Made by a program: the position numbers and the translations under genes. Positions 39,028 through 49,580 of a stretch of DNA of 64,000 bases are shown one piece after another (positions within the stretch are counted from its first letter, which is position 1; each line of letters starts with the position of its first letter). The notes under the pieces are model-generated. The model saw nothing but the letters and a program-made list of their open reading frames with translations, was not told where the DNA came from and searched no databases. The stretch is from Cyanophora paradoxa (lineage: Eukaryota > Glaucocystophyceae > Cyanophorales > Cyanophoraceae): assembly GCA_004431415.1 (NCBI GenBank), contig QPMI01000265.1, positions 7,501 to 71,500 of the forward strand, given 5' to 3'.

Positions 39028-39505
39028 ATGTTGCGGCGCGTCGTCCTCCGTTCGGCTGCCGCAGTTGCCGCCCCGGCGGCGCGCAGGCTCATCGCCAGCG
39101 CGGCTCGCCCCGTCGCCGCTGTCGCCCTTCGGCCCGCTGCACACATCATCGTGCCGGTGCGCAACTTTGGCGGCGCCGCAAGCTTCCTGGATCGTGCCCA
39201 GGTCACAGATCGGGTGCGTGAGCCTTTCGCGCGCCGAGCTTGACCGCGCGGGCCTGGATGGTTCCTCACGCCGCTTCGACCAGGTCATCACCGTCATTAA
39301 GAACTTCCAGAAGGTGGACCCCGAGAAGGTTACTCCCAACTCTCATTTTATCAACGACCTCGGCCTGGACAGCCTCGACACTGTCGAGCTCGTGATGAGC
39401 TTCGAGGACGAGTTCTGCATTGAGATCCCCGACCAGGAGGCGGAGAAGATCCACTCCGTGGCGGACGCTATCTCGTATGTTGCGTCGCATCCGCAGGCGA
39501 AGTAG
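39028..39505 (+). CDS. Acyl carrier protein, mitochondrial type (NDUFAB1-like)
   Basis: Carries acyl chains on 4'-phosphopantetheine for mitochondrial fatty-acid/lipoate synthesis, and is a structural partner of complex I and LYR proteins. Start [20 protein letters not shown] opens an Arg/Ala-rich, acid-free presequence of about 50 residues, as expected for mitochondrial import. After VTDR an intron (39213-39282; GTGCGT to CAG) joins [20 protein letters not shown]. The attachment motif is [19 protein letters not shown], with the modified Ser in DSL. It ends [20 protein letters not shown] plus AK. A plastid ACP is less likely because VTDRV(I/L) and KVDPEKVT are typical of the mitochondrial form. 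Confidence 0.92.
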
Positions 39506-39606
39506 CTTAGTCAGCGTGTGTCGCGAGTTAGCTTTTTCACATAATGCTTCACAGTCCAACCCCATCCCGCGCGGAGAGCCGGACAAGGCGTCCGTCTCTA
39601 ATAGCA

Positions 39607-41204
39607 CTACGGTGGGCCGCTCCAAAGCGCAAGTTCTCCACTCCAGGAGCAGCTAGCCACGAAGGAAGTGCGAGCGGGGTGGAAAGCGACGTCTGAGCAA
39701 ACGTGTTCGTGGGCACGGAGGGTCTTGAGAAGTCGGGCCCCTGCCCACGAGTAGAAGTACATAGCACCATCAGCTGAGCCAGTCCCGATAATCTCCCCGT
39801 CCGGGCTGAAACCGCAGAGGACGCGAAATCCTGAAACCTGATGTCCCTCGAATCGCTGCATTCGATGAGCTAGGCTTCGTGAGGGGCAGCCGAGCATGCA
39901 ACTGCACCTTGTGCTTGTTCATTTTGAACGGCGCTTTGGAGCTGAAAATGGCAATGTAGTTCCCGTTACTCTGGGCAATAAAGCTGGGTCGATGGGGGTG
40001 CAGCCGGATAGCAGGGGCGGAATACGCCTCCATGTAGATCTGGCTCGATACCACGCATCCCTGAAACTTATGAGCTCACATCTTCAAAAGGGCGACAAGC
40101 AAGCACACCAGCCGCAGGTCCCAGACCAGTAGTGTCTTGTCCACAGTCCCTCTCGATGTAACTTCCGATGATGACACAAAAGTATTCTCGTCCAGGAACT
40201 CTACATCTTGAACTTGCCCAAACGCGCCCTTAAAGCTTTGTGTAATCCTGTTCGATTTACATGTTTGAACAAGCCAGAGGCTGGTGTGCGCACAGACGTC
40301 GACACGTACATGCCTGATCTTGTGTCCCAGCACTGCAACTCTGCCATGCTGGTTCCAGACAAAAATGTGTGCTCGTGAGCAGGACGGAGACGAACAGCCA
40401 TCACAGAATTCTCGTGTCGGAATCTCTGTGCCGGCCTTGAGAAATTGCACCCATTTGAGCAATGTCACTTGTCTCTGCACCTTATCTAGAATACCAGTGC
40501 TCGCATCGAAGATAGCAGATGTTTTGTCGAAAGATGCTGTGAGCAAGCGAGATCCAGACACAGACCATTGGACATCCCGAACGCCCTCTGAGTAGGTAGG
40601 AATCAAATTCGTTTGCACTCGTGTTTAACTTCTCGTTCACCAGTATGCCCGCGTAGCTCTTGGTGCATTCGAAGAAATGGTTCGCATTCCCATAACTTTA
40701 TGGTCTTGTCCATGGCTGCAGAGGCGAGTAACTTGCCTGCAGACAATGTGAGGACACGTTTTGATGTCGAGCGGCTACGCTGCATGCACCATCGCGCGGG
40801 CTCCATCGCAGCACGTTGATCGCTCCTGAATGGGCGGATAGACGGGCTGCCCGTCTTATGGGGAATGCTGAAGGCGCCACCGGCTCTCCGAATGAAGATG
40901 GGGGCGGCACTTCGGCCGACGGCGTTTCCGGCAGCGAGGGACCAGCCGCACACGTGCCCGCTGCTGGAAGGTGCTGTAAACCACCCACGCAAGCGCTATG
41001 CGCGCTCAACGGGCCGGAAGCGGCGAGCGTCCGCGCATCGCCGGCGCCTCCTGTTGCCGCCACGCTTCTGAACCGTTTCGCGACGTATCCGCGCGTTTGG
41101 CCCTGCACATCGGTGCGTACGTGCTTCGCGCGCTCAGACTTCGGCGCCGGCGAAAACTGATCAGACTCCGGGTCAGAATCGTACGCGGAGGTGATCAGGT
41201 CCAT
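39607..41204 (-). CDS. WDR25: WDR25-like WD40-repeat protein (PRP17/CDC40 relative)
   Basis: A seven-bladed beta-propeller protein of the WDR25/PRP17 group; its role is poorly known and a spliceosome link is an inference from the relative. It begins MDLITSAYDSDPESDQFSPA, followed by a disordered Pro/Ala segment. WD blades: HSGAINVLRWSP, KLLASAAMDKTIKLWECEPF, GVRDVQWSVSGSRLLTASFD, MAVRLRPAHEHTFLSGTS, VDKTLLVWDLR, HPHRPSFIAQSNGNYIAIFS, FSPDGEIIGTGSADGAMYFY and the last blade FVASCSWSGELALW. The phrase order, especially AQ(S/T)NGNYIAIFS and CSW(S/G)G, fits WDR25 better than CDC40. The stop lies about 100 bp from the ACP stop, so the two are convergent. Confidence 0.82.
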
Positions 41205-41280
41205 GCTTGCAGATCATAAAGCGCCGGCGCGCTGATATGGAGTTGCACGGCAGCGGGCCACCGCAGGCTGGGCCGTTGAG

Positions 41281-41739
41281 ATGGAGTTGAACGACGACCC
41301 GGGTTGCAAACTGCGCCGCGGGTACACGCAACAAATGTTGCGTTCGGCACGCGGCGTCTCGCTCGGCATCGCACGCACACACACCGCCTATTACACGACA
41401 GCGTTTTCTTACAAATTAGGTGTTCCTGGTAGTGCCGCAGCTGTTGCTATCGAGTTGCCGGACGGTGAAACGAATTTGCAGATTGAGCGCGTAACAGACG
41501 ATGTCGCTCGTGTCTTCTTCGCAAACAAGGTGACCAAGAAGGAGATCCCAATCCCCGCCAGCGCCCAAGCCGTCGACATCTCCCAAGGCACATCAGTCCC
41601 GCTGCGGCCGCGCTTCAATGGCTTCTGGGTCTCATGGGTACGCCCACGTGCACTGCGCCCCCTCCGAGGCGAACATTCAATTGTCTCAGGTTTCCAGCGT
41701 GATGGTATCGAGGTCGTCCGCATTTGGACACGTACTTAA
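41281..41739 (+). CDS. Unrecognised small protein, head-to-head with WDR25
   Basis: I do not recognise this gene. Start MELNDDPGCKLRRGYTQQ lies only 76 bp from the WDR25 start. An in-frame region VAIELPDGETNLQIERVTDD, VARVFFANKVTKKEIPIPAS and SVPLRPRFNGFWVSW looks like real beta-rich protein sequence. A probable intron (GTACGCCC near 41639 to CTCAG near 41689) would change the reading frame at the end. The 3' end runs into the inverted-repeat element that starts at 41720, so the last codons are supplied by that element in either frame. A second ATGGAGTTG word 44 bp upstream (41237) quickly meets a stop. Confidence 0.5.
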   Translation: MELNDDPGCKLRRGYTQQMLRSARGVSLGIARTHTAYYTTAFSYKLGVPGSAAAVAIELPDGETNLQIERVTDDVARVFFANKVTKKEIPIPASAQAVDISQGTSVPLRPRFNGFWVSWVRPRALRPLRGEHSIVSGFQRDGIEVVRIWTRT

Positions 41740-42379
41740 GACGCAGGTCCGGGCTACAAGTGTGGGAATGTACACTGCGGCCGCCGCAGCCGCGGGCCCA
41801 GCCCACCGAGCTCACGCTCGGCCAGCGCTAGCCGGGCCCTGCGAGGCCCCCTAAGGAGAGTAATGCGCCTCCCCGCGGACACTCTAGCTAGCTAGAGCTA
41901 CGTGTGCCCGCACGGCGTGGTGCTGCATCGCGTCTTGTGGCGGCGGGGTTCGTCTCGGGGCGGTACCGGTGGCGGGAGCCCCTACAGGCCCTGTGGGGGG
42001 CCCGACATGGATCCGGAGTCAGCCTGCGCCGGCTCATCAATCAGAAACAGCAAGAAACAGAAACAATCAATCCGGCTCATCAATCAGAAACAGCAAGCCC
42101 TTGTTGTCATCTGATTTTTCCAACAACAAGAGAACAGTTCGAATTCGTTGCTTCAACCTGCATCCGATTCCGATCGCGAGCTGACCCTTCAGGCCCCCGG
42201 CGCAGGCTGACTCCGTGTCCGGTCCCCAGAGCCCGTAGGGGCTCCCGCCACTGTCCCGAGACGACCCCGCCGCCCCAATGCACCCGCCGTGTGGACACCT
42301 GTAGCCGGTGCTCGCAGAGAGGCGCATTACTCCCCTGGGGCTCAGCTTATACGTTGCGACTCAATTCGTGTCCAAATGC
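41720..42379. mobile_element. Inverted-repeat element (copy B)
   Basis: 660 bp bounded by perfect 13-bp inverted repeats GCATTTGGACACG (41720-41732) and CGTGTCCAAATGC (42367-42379). The left subterminal part (GGTCCGGGCTACAAG, TGTGGGAATGTACAC, CTAAGGAGAGTAATGCGCCT) matches copy A. The right half repeats, in reverse, blocks of the left half (GAGGCGCATTACTC; a GACACGGAGTCAGCC-like block), so the element is a long imperfect fold-back. No transposase frame and no clear target duplication are seen. Confidence 0.75.
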
Positions 42380-43403
42380 TTGAAGCTTTGCATGATCATG
42401 ATCCGATGATCCCGGATCCGGAACCGTTGAACATTAACCTCGGGAGCTCGACCTCACGGAGTCGTACTAGTTCTAGTACTGTTGATCAAGATCATGATCC
42501 GGTGATCATCCTCCGAGGCCCTGAGGCTCGATGGCTCAGTGATTTGAATTCTGAACTTCCGAAGTTCGGAAGTTCAGGCTTGCCGGCCCGGTGGGGCCCG
42601 CTGCCCCGCCCGGCTGGGCCCGGCCAGACTCTGATCATGACAGACTTCGAGGGGGGGCTCTGAGACTCAGTGACTCTAGATCTGCAGCTGAGCTCGACTC
42701 TGAGTCCGACGGTCTAAGAGAGTGTCTCTCCTCGGACTCCCTGGGAGTTGTTCGAGTCACTGAGTTCGAGAGTCCCGGAGTCCATCGATATATCATAGCT
42801 ATATAGCTATAGTATCCTCATGATCATCGGATCAAACCCGGTGACCGTTCAACTTGGCAAGGTTGCCTAGCAACGTTAACTAGTGAAGTTACTAAGCCCT
42901 GAGCCTTTGATCATGAAGCTACACTGTGACAAGCCTTGGAGCCTAGGCCTTGAAGCGATAGAGCTATATATAGTTAAATCCGATGATCAAGTAAAGTTTT
43001 GAAAGCTTGACTCAGTGATCATGAGCCTCGGAGTCCGACGGTCCCGGGTCCGGATCCAAAACTCCCCGGGGGCCCCGGGCCCGGCCCGGCCGGGCCCCGA
43101 TCGATATCATGGTACTACGGTATCCGGATCCGCCGGGCCGGGACTCAAGCCGGCGCCATGCCGCGGCCATGATCATCGCCGAGTCGGATGGGACTCTCGA
43201 AGTCTGACCCCGCGGGGCCGGCCCCCCTGGTCCAGGATTGCAGTACCCGAACCTTAATTTCATTTGCTTATAATTCACATGAGCCTCAGAGGCCTGAGGC
43301 TCGGAGTGCACCTTGCACCTTGCCGCAGCTGCAGCGCCAGTTAAACGTTGGCTAAGCGGAAATTTAAATCTCGTTGTTACAATACAACTGCATGCTTTAT
43401 GTT
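42380..43403. other. Dyad-rich convergent spacer upstream of the MAD1 3' end
   Basis: About 1 kb with no gene. It is packed with short palindromes and GATC words (TGATCATGATC, CCGGATCCGG, CTTCCGAAGTTCGGAAG, GGCCCGGCCGGGCC) and reads like rearranged repeat remnants between the inverted-repeat element and MAD1. Confidence 0.6.
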
Positions 43404-46400
43404 TCAAATCTGCGTTTGGTTCTGCATGAGGTGAAGGGTGAGGCTGGCCAGAAAGGCGGGGATAGAGTGAGAGATCCGGAGGCTTTCCAGGACATCCGCA
43501 GGCACGCGGCCACCGGGGCAACAGTACTCCGTCTCAAGCATCTGGCGCATGGGTAAGGGCAGGATGGGGAGGGGAGGGGAGGGCAGAGAGGGAGAGTGAG
43601 GGAGAGGGGGGAGGGGGGGGGGGGGAGGGGGGGGGGGAGGGGCGCTTGCCTGCATACGGCCCTGCTCGTCGAGCTTGAAGCGGAGGACGTCACGCTCGCT
43701 CTCCGCAAAGGCCGAGAGCAGCTGGTACTCCTGGTTCATCATGCTCATCTTGTACCCGAAGAGGTTGTAGCACGCCTCGCGGAACTCCTGCACGGAGCGC
43801 TTGAAGACCTGCGCCCCGGGCGGGCGTGAGCGTCCGGCAGGCGCGTGGCGTGGAGGCTGCCCACCTCCTTCATGCGCGTGACGTTCTTTTGCGCGTCCCG
43901 CACCTGCTCCCGCAACCGCTCTCGCTCCCGCTCCGCGGCCTCCCCCGCGAGCGGGGCGGCCCCCGCCCCCGCTGAGCCTGGCGTAGCCGGCGTCGACGGT
44001 GTGACCGGTGTCTGCAAGCCCCGCGCCCCCCGCCCCGGGGCGCCCTCCGCCTGCCCCGCGCCATGCTCCGGGCGCTGCGAGGCGGCGTGAGGGGCGGGGC
44101 GGGGGCGGGGAGCGGGCGGGGCGCCTTGAGGAGGTCGGCCTCGAGGGCGGCGACGCGCTGTTTGAGGCGCTCGTTCTCGCCCCGCATCGCCTCCTGCGCC
44201 GCGCGTGAGGCGCCGCCGCCGGCGCCCGGGGCGGGGCAGGCGGGCCATGTCGGCGGTGAGCGAGGAGGCGGCGCTGCCAGCGGGCCCCATGCCCATCTTC
44301 GCGGCCGCTGCGACGACCGCCGGGTTGAACCGCATGTGCAGCACCTTCGCCGACGCCGCATTGTACTCCCCACGCCCCAGCTGCATCGAGCGCTCGCTCG
44401 CGGCGCGGGGCGCGCGCGAATGGGGGCGGGGCGCGCGAATTCGCGGACCCGGGCTTCGAGCTCGGCGACGCGTTTGGAGAGCTGCTCGCACTCCCGCTCC
44501 AGCGACGCCCCCTGCACCTTCAGCCGCTCGTTCTCCTCCTGCGCGGCCCGCTCGCGCCGCAGCGGCGCCGCGACGGCGAGGGGCGCACCCTCAGCTGCAC
44601 GGCTGCCGAGACCTGGCCGACGGAGGAGGGCGCGGCAGAGGCGGCGGGGTCGGCCTGGGCGGCGAGGCGGGCCTGCAGCTCGGCCACCAACTTCCGCTCC
44701 TCCCCGAGGCTCTCCTCCAGCAGCTGCCCCGCCCCCGCCCGGCTCGGCCGCCCGCCCCGAAGGGAGGGGCCCACGCAGCGCACCCCGGCCCGCTCCTGCG
44801 TGAGCTTGTCGACGTTCGCCATCGTCAGCTCCTCGCCGTAGGAGTCCTGGGACGCGCGTCGGTGGCCGGGGCGGGGCGGGGGCGCGGGGCGCACGATGAT
44901 GCGCTTGAAGCCATCGCGCTCCTTGAGAGCGATAGCGAGCCGCCGCTCGCACCGCCGCGACGCCTCCTGGACCGCCGCCGCCTCCCGCCCCGCCTTCTCC
45001 GCCTCGCCCCGCGCCCCCTCGAGCTGCCGGCCGGCTCGGGGCGGCGCGGGGGATGGGGCGAGGGCGGCGGACCTCGCGGGAAAGGGCGGCGACGCGGGCC
45101 TCGAGGGCGGCGGCCTGGGCGGCGAGGACGCCGAGCTGGTCCGCCAGCAGCGCCCGGTCCTTCTGCAGCAGCTGCACGTGCGCTGCCACCGCCCCCGCCG
45201 TCGCCTTCCCTTCCCCGTGCCCAGAGCCGGCCGCCTCCCCTCCCGGCCCCGCCCGCCAGCAGCGTCCGCGCCACCCGCTCCCTGTCCCCGCCGCTCACCG
45301 GGGCCGCGCGAGGCCAAGCGCGGGGCGCACCAGCCGGCGACTTCGGCGGCGAGGACGTCGGCGCGGGCGGCGGCGGCGGCAGAGGCGGTGGCGGCCTCCT
45401 CGGCGCGGGCGGCGCGCTGCTGTGCGGCTTCGAGTTCCTCGCTCAGCAGCTCCACGTTCTCGCTCTGCCGCGGCCCCGCGCGCCCGCGCCGTCCCACGCC
45501 CTCCTCGAGCGACCGGATCTCCGCTGTGCCGGCGTCGCACCAGGCCGGGCGGGGGCGGGACGGCTGCCCGGCGCACCGCGAAGGGAGCGTATGACGGCCT
45601 CGGCCTCCTCGTGCGCGTCCGCCCGCGACCTCAGCACCTTCTGCTCCTCCCTCAACTGCGGTGGGCGCTCTGCGCAGGTTTGCGGGGCCGGTGCGCCAGG
45701 CGGCGCGCCTGCATAAGCGCCGCCTGGGCGAGCTCCCCTTCCTCAAGCTGCTTCTCCACCTCTTTCGCCTTTCGCCTCCCCTCGTCCACCTGCCGCGCGC
45801 CTCAGCGACGGCGCCGCCATCCCCCGAGCGCCCCCGCGCGCCCTCTCCCTGAGCTCCTCCAGCTCGATCTGGAGCGCCTTCTGCTGCGCCGCCGCCCGCT
45901 GCTCCGCCTCCGCGAGGGCCCCCTTCTGGTCCCGCAGCGACGACTCCAGCGCCCGCACTTTGTCAGCCAGCGACGCCCGCTCCTTCTCCACCTCGCGCGC
46001 TCGCTGCTCCACGTCCTCCTTCGTCTTTCGGCTCTCCTCCTCCACGCTCTTGAGGCGCGCCTTCAGCTCGCCCTCCACCTCAAGCAGGTACCGCCGCTGC
46101 CGCCGTAGCTGCTGCGGTGCGCGATGCGCGCGAGCTCAGAACTGACGCATCCGCCTCGCAGTTTGCGCACATCAATTGTCTTGGCGTCGTTCACGCTCTC
46201 CGCCTCCCGCGCCGCCCGCATCTTTGAAATCTCCAGTTGCAGCTACGGACGGGTCAACTCCGATCACCCGCAGGAAATCGAGGATATCAGCGAAAAGCAC
46301 CTCTTCGCACTGCGCGCGGCTCTGTGCGAGCTCAGCGTTCTGTAGGGCGGAGGACACGGCGACGCTCGCTGTCCAGGAGCATTAACTCCTGGGCGGCGCG

Positions 46401-46633
46401 CGCGAGAACAGCCCGGCATCCGCACCTGTATCGTCGGGCCTCGGACCGCCGGAGGCGCGCTTTCGCTTCGCAGTCGGCGAGAGGAGAGGTTCGCCGGCCT
46501 CGGCTGGCAGCTCGCTGCCCGAGGTGCCCCGCCGAACGAGGTCTTCGAGTTGCTGGATGTGCACGGTCTGCTTTGCGATGACCGCGATGGCCCGAGAGAG
46601 CTCGTTGGCATCTGCGGGCTCCAGGCCAGCCAT
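43404..46633 (-). CDS. MAD1L1: Spindle assembly checkpoint protein MAD1
   Basis: Long coiled-coil scaffold that recruits MAD2 to unattached kinetochores. It begins MAGLEPADANELSRAIAVIA. An extended Ala/Glu/Arg coiled coil follows through many tiny introns (KARLKSVEEESRKTKEDVEQ, ALQIELEELRERARG, ERDGFKRIIDSYGEELTMAN after splicing). Near the C-terminus are YNAASAKVLHMRFNPA, matching the family's conserved motif, a Thr-Pro rich linker LQTPVTPSTPATPG, and the C-terminal kinetochore domain EFREACYNLFGYKMSMM, YQLLSAFAESERDVLRFKLD, LETEYCC and SIPAFLASLTLHLMQNQTQ. Stop at 43404. Very GC-rich, with G-rich plus strand in introns. Convergent with the small gene at 41281. Confidence 0.85.
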
Positions 46634-46849
46634 GGCGCCGAACGCCGCCTTGGTGTGTGTTATGTAGCGTTATAGATAGCTGAAGACGAGTGCTGCTGCG
46701 TGCTAGTAAGCTGCCAGACAGCTGCAGTGCCGTGTCAGTGCGGCGACAGTGCCAGCTGGGCGGGTACAAGTGCCCTCTTGCCGGTGGCAAGTGGGGGCGA
46801 ACGCAGTGAAAGCTAGCTATAGTACTAGTACGTATACGCGACTCGCGAT
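46634..46849. other. MAD1 5' flank
   Basis: About 215 bp upstream of MAD1, ending with GCTAGCTATAGTACTAGTAC and CGCGATCGGCGATCGCG palindromes that lead into the tandem-repeat block. No gene. Confidence 0.5.
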
Positions 46850-47013
46850 CGGCGATCGCGAGCTTGAATTCGAAGATGCCTTGATGCCTTCAACGTGAAC
46901 GTTGATTGACCTCCCCTCGGGGTCGCGCGCGGAGCGCGCGACCCCTCGGCTCGGCCCGGATCGGCGACCAAGTCCTTTAATTTACTAATTGTTACTTAAT
47001 TAATTTATAAGTT
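46850..47013. repeat. Left fragment of the ~470-bp tandem repeat
   Basis: GAGCTTGAATTCGAAGATGC, CTCCCCTCGGGGTCGCGCGC, CCCGGATCGGCGACCAAGTC and ACTAATTGTTACTTAA match the right half of the tandem units at 51790-52405. It is interrupted at 47013 by the retroelement and resumes at 51464. Confidence 0.88.
47002..47013. repeat. Target-site duplication, left copy
   Basis: AATTTATAAGTT, identical to 51464-51475. It directly abuts the poly-T (poly-A of the minus strand) end of the inserted element. Confidence 0.85.
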
Positions 47014-47612
47014 TTTTTGGTGAATTACCGGCCACAGTCTCTAGACACCAGCACTGCGGGGGCTGCCCAGGGGGCATAAAGACAAAAAAGCAAAATAACT
47101 AAGACAAGAGCACGAAGAAAGATAAGACAAAGAGCCAAAATCGACAATAAAAAAGGAAAGACACAGAGCTCGAGACAGATCGATAGCGAGAAGAGACGAT
47201 AAATCGAGCAGATCTAGGGACAGAGGATAACTGACACGAAGAAGCCTTGAAGAGCCAGAGCTAGAGATACCATCAATATCAGAAGGAATTACATCACTAA
47301 GAAGCGGGGGACAAAATTGAGAAAGATAAATAACAGGAAGAAGACAAGTATATACGTAAGAGGAACAACAAGACGACATGGAGGCGGAGGCGAAGCAGGA
47401 CGATGCGAAAGGGCAGAGCTACGGCACGAGGTCGAGAAGGACACAGGAGGCGGAGCAGGCGGATCAAGAGCAGGCAAAAGGACAGTCAAAGGAATCACTA
47501 AAGCCGGCCGGGGTCGAGGCGGGCAGTCGAACTGCAAACGACGGCGAACAACAGGTCGAGCACGAGGACTATAGCTAGTATTGAAACTAACTCTAGCATC
47601 AACACTACGATC

Positions 47613-48069
47613 AGAAGAAGAAGAGTATGTATAAGACACGCCCAAGCCGGTTGTGCGGTTTTGACGAAAGGCGAAGGACCCGAAGGCCCGAAGCACAATC
47701 GACAGTGAACCAACCAGACAAGGGTAGTGGCGGCGCAGACGGGCGCCTATACAGTTCACCATGTATGCCCCGGCGGTCCGGCGCTCATACACGCAAACCT
47801 GGAAAACAATCGGCGAAATCCCAATGCGGGCCTCTTCCTAATGCCGGCCTGGGGTATTCCCGATCCTGTTTAGAGCTTTAAACCCCAGTCGAGGAGAGAA
47901 ATTGAAGGTCCATGGCATCAGCTTCAGCATCATAGTCAATGAGCACCACAGGAGAACCCGAATCATCACTGAGAACTGAAAGGTCAGCAGGAGAGGAAAG
48001 ATGCAAACGTTTAACGGAAGGAAGAAAAGATGGGTCAATAGTACCGTCTGGGTAACCATAGGCATCCGA
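47613..48069 (-). repeat. 457-bp direct repeat inside the retroelement, copy 2 (3' copy)
   Basis: Aligns without gaps to 49124-49580 (constant offset 1511) with only scattered substitutions. In minus-strand sense it encodes the end of an ORF (SDAYGYPDGTIDPSFLPSVK, VVLIDYDAEADAMDL, FLSSTGV), then a non-coding gap, then the start of another ORF (MYERRTAGAYMVNCIGA; MVHCRLCFGPSGPSPFV in another frame). Confidence 0.9.
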
Positions 48070-49224
48070 ACCAGACCGAACTAAACTAGAAGACGAAGAA
48101 GTACGCCGGCGCCGGCGGGATACGATCGCGACCAGCGAAGCAGAAGACGAAGGCAAAGGCGGCAGTCCGGTATCAAGAACAAAGGCCGGAGGGTCCGGCC
48201 CGGCAAACCGCCGGGGGGAAGTAGAAGGAGCCGCAGGCTCGGCAAGCCGGCGACGGGTACGACCACGAGTCCGGGAGGAGATCGGGGAAGCCGGTCCCGG
48301 AGCTGAGGGCCCAGGAGCAGAGCCAGGAGAAGGTAAGCCCGGCGAGAAATCTGACCCGGAGCCGGAACCCAGCGAACGACGACGACGAAGAGGCCCCCGA
48401 GGAGCCACGACGGGGGAGCTACCGAGCAAAGTACTGACAGCCGGCGCCGAACACGGCGGCGGAGGTACCCCGCAGACAGTGGCAGGCGGAGGGTCCAGGG
48501 TCGATCGAGAGATCCGCCGACGGGAACGCGGCGGGGGCCGACGAGACGGAAGAGGCGAGGAGGGGGCCGAGGAAGGGTCGGAGGCAGGGGAAGGGCCGCG
48601 AGCAGGTGACGGGGATCGCTGCCGGCGCCGAAGAGAGGGCAGCGAAGCAGGAGAAAGGTCGGGTGGCGCCGGATCAGATGACACGGAGGTCAGGGCCATG
48701 GGCGGCGCAGAGAGAGACGAGCTCGAGGGCGCAAGGGCCCGACGAGGGCGCCGGCGGCGAATCTCACGAGCGCCAGGAAGCGGGATAGGACCCGCAGATG
48801 GGACCCGAGGCGCCGAAGGGGGAGCAGGGAGCCGGAATGACGGGGAGACCGAAAAGAGGACAGTCTCGCCAACACTCGGAAGCGGGGCAGAGGCCGAGGA
48901 CCCGGAGCTCGAGGGGGGGAGGGAGGGCGGAGGAGGAGAGAGAAGGCGGCTATTCGAAGGGTATGGAGAATCGAGAGCGGAGGCGAGGGAGGCCGAAGTG
49001 ATGGCGAGCTCTGGAGGCGAGGGGGCCTGCAAGCGGATCCGGGAAAGTGGATGCAGACGCAAAGAGACCGGGGACGTAGAGGCGGGAGGGGCATGCAAAA
49101 AGATAGTGCCGCCCAGCGTCACAAGAAGAAGAAGAGTATGTATAAGACACGCCCAAGCCGGCTGTACGGTTATGACGAAAGGCGAAGGACCCGAAGGCCC
49201 GAAGCACAATCGACAGTGAACCAA
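47878..49224 (-). CDS. Retroelement ORF, Ser/Pro-rich, 448 aa
   Basis: Not a recognised family. It opens with MVHCRLCFGPSGPSPFV and a hydrophobic stretch (AWACLIHTLLLL). About 300 residues of Ser/Pro/Arg-rich low complexity follow (for example RRRRPRRALAPSSSSLSAPP), and it closes with the same 60-residue module that ends the upstream ORF (DAYGYPDGTIDPSFLPSVKR). Whether this frame or the overlapping frame starting MYERRTAG is translated is unclear; biased composition could keep the frame open without selection. Confidence 0.4.
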   Translation of the reverse strand: MVHCRLCFGPSGPSPFVITVQPAWACLIHTLLLLVTLGGTIFLHAPPASTSPVSLRLHPLSRIRLQAPSPPELAITSASLASALDSPYPSNSRLLSPPPPSLPPSSSGSSASAPLPSVGETVLFSVSPSFRLPAPPSAPRVPSAGPIPLPGAREIRRRRPRRALAPSSSSLSAPPMALTSVSSDPAPPDLSPASLPSLRRRQRSPSPARGPSPASDPSSAPSSPLPSRRPPPRSRRRISRSTLDPPPATVCGVPPPPCSAPAVSTLLGSSPVVAPRGPLRRRRSLGSGSGSDFSPGLPSPGSAPGPSAPGPASPISSRTRGRTRRRLAEPAAPSTSPRRFAGPDPPAFVLDTGLPPLPSSSASLVAIVSRRRRRTSSSSSLVRSGSDAYGYPDGTIDPSFLPSVKRLHLSSPADLSVLSDDSGSPVVLIDYDAEADAMDLQFLSSTGV

Positions 49225-49580
49225 CCAGACAAGGGTAGTGGCGGCGCAGACAGGCGCCTATACAGTTCACCATGTATGCCCCGGCGGTCCGGCGCTCATA
49301 CACGCAAACCTGGAAAACAATCGGCGAAATCCCAATGCGGGCCTCTTCCTAATGCCGGCCTGGGGTATTCCCGATCCTGTTTAGAGCTTTAAACCCCAGT
49401 CGAGGAGAGAAATTAAAGGTCCATGGCATCAGCTTCAGTATCATAGTCAATGAGCACCACAGGAGAACCCGAATCATCACTGAGAACCGAAAGGTCAGCA
49501 GGAGAGGAAAGATGCAAACGTTTAACGGAAGGAAGAAAAGATGGGTCAATAGTACCGTCTGGGTAACCATAGGCATCCGA
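49124..49580 (-). repeat. 457-bp direct repeat inside the retroelement, copy 1 (5' copy)
   Basis: Gap-free counterpart of 47613-48069. One difference (CAA to TAA in minus sense, near 49413) makes the 514-aa ORF stop seven codons earlier than the other copy of the module. Confidence 0.9.

Noticed and set aside
39607-41204. CDC40/PRP17 as the identity of the WD40 gene
   Set aside because: The N-terminus and blade wording (NGNYIAIFS, CSWSGELALW) fit WDR25 better, but the two are close relatives.
47613-49580. 457-bp repeats as LTRs of an LTR retrotransposon
   Set aside because: They lie inside a larger insertion with its own TSD and A tail, contain ORF parts, enclose only about 1 kb, and lack their own flanking duplication, primer-binding site or polypurine tract.
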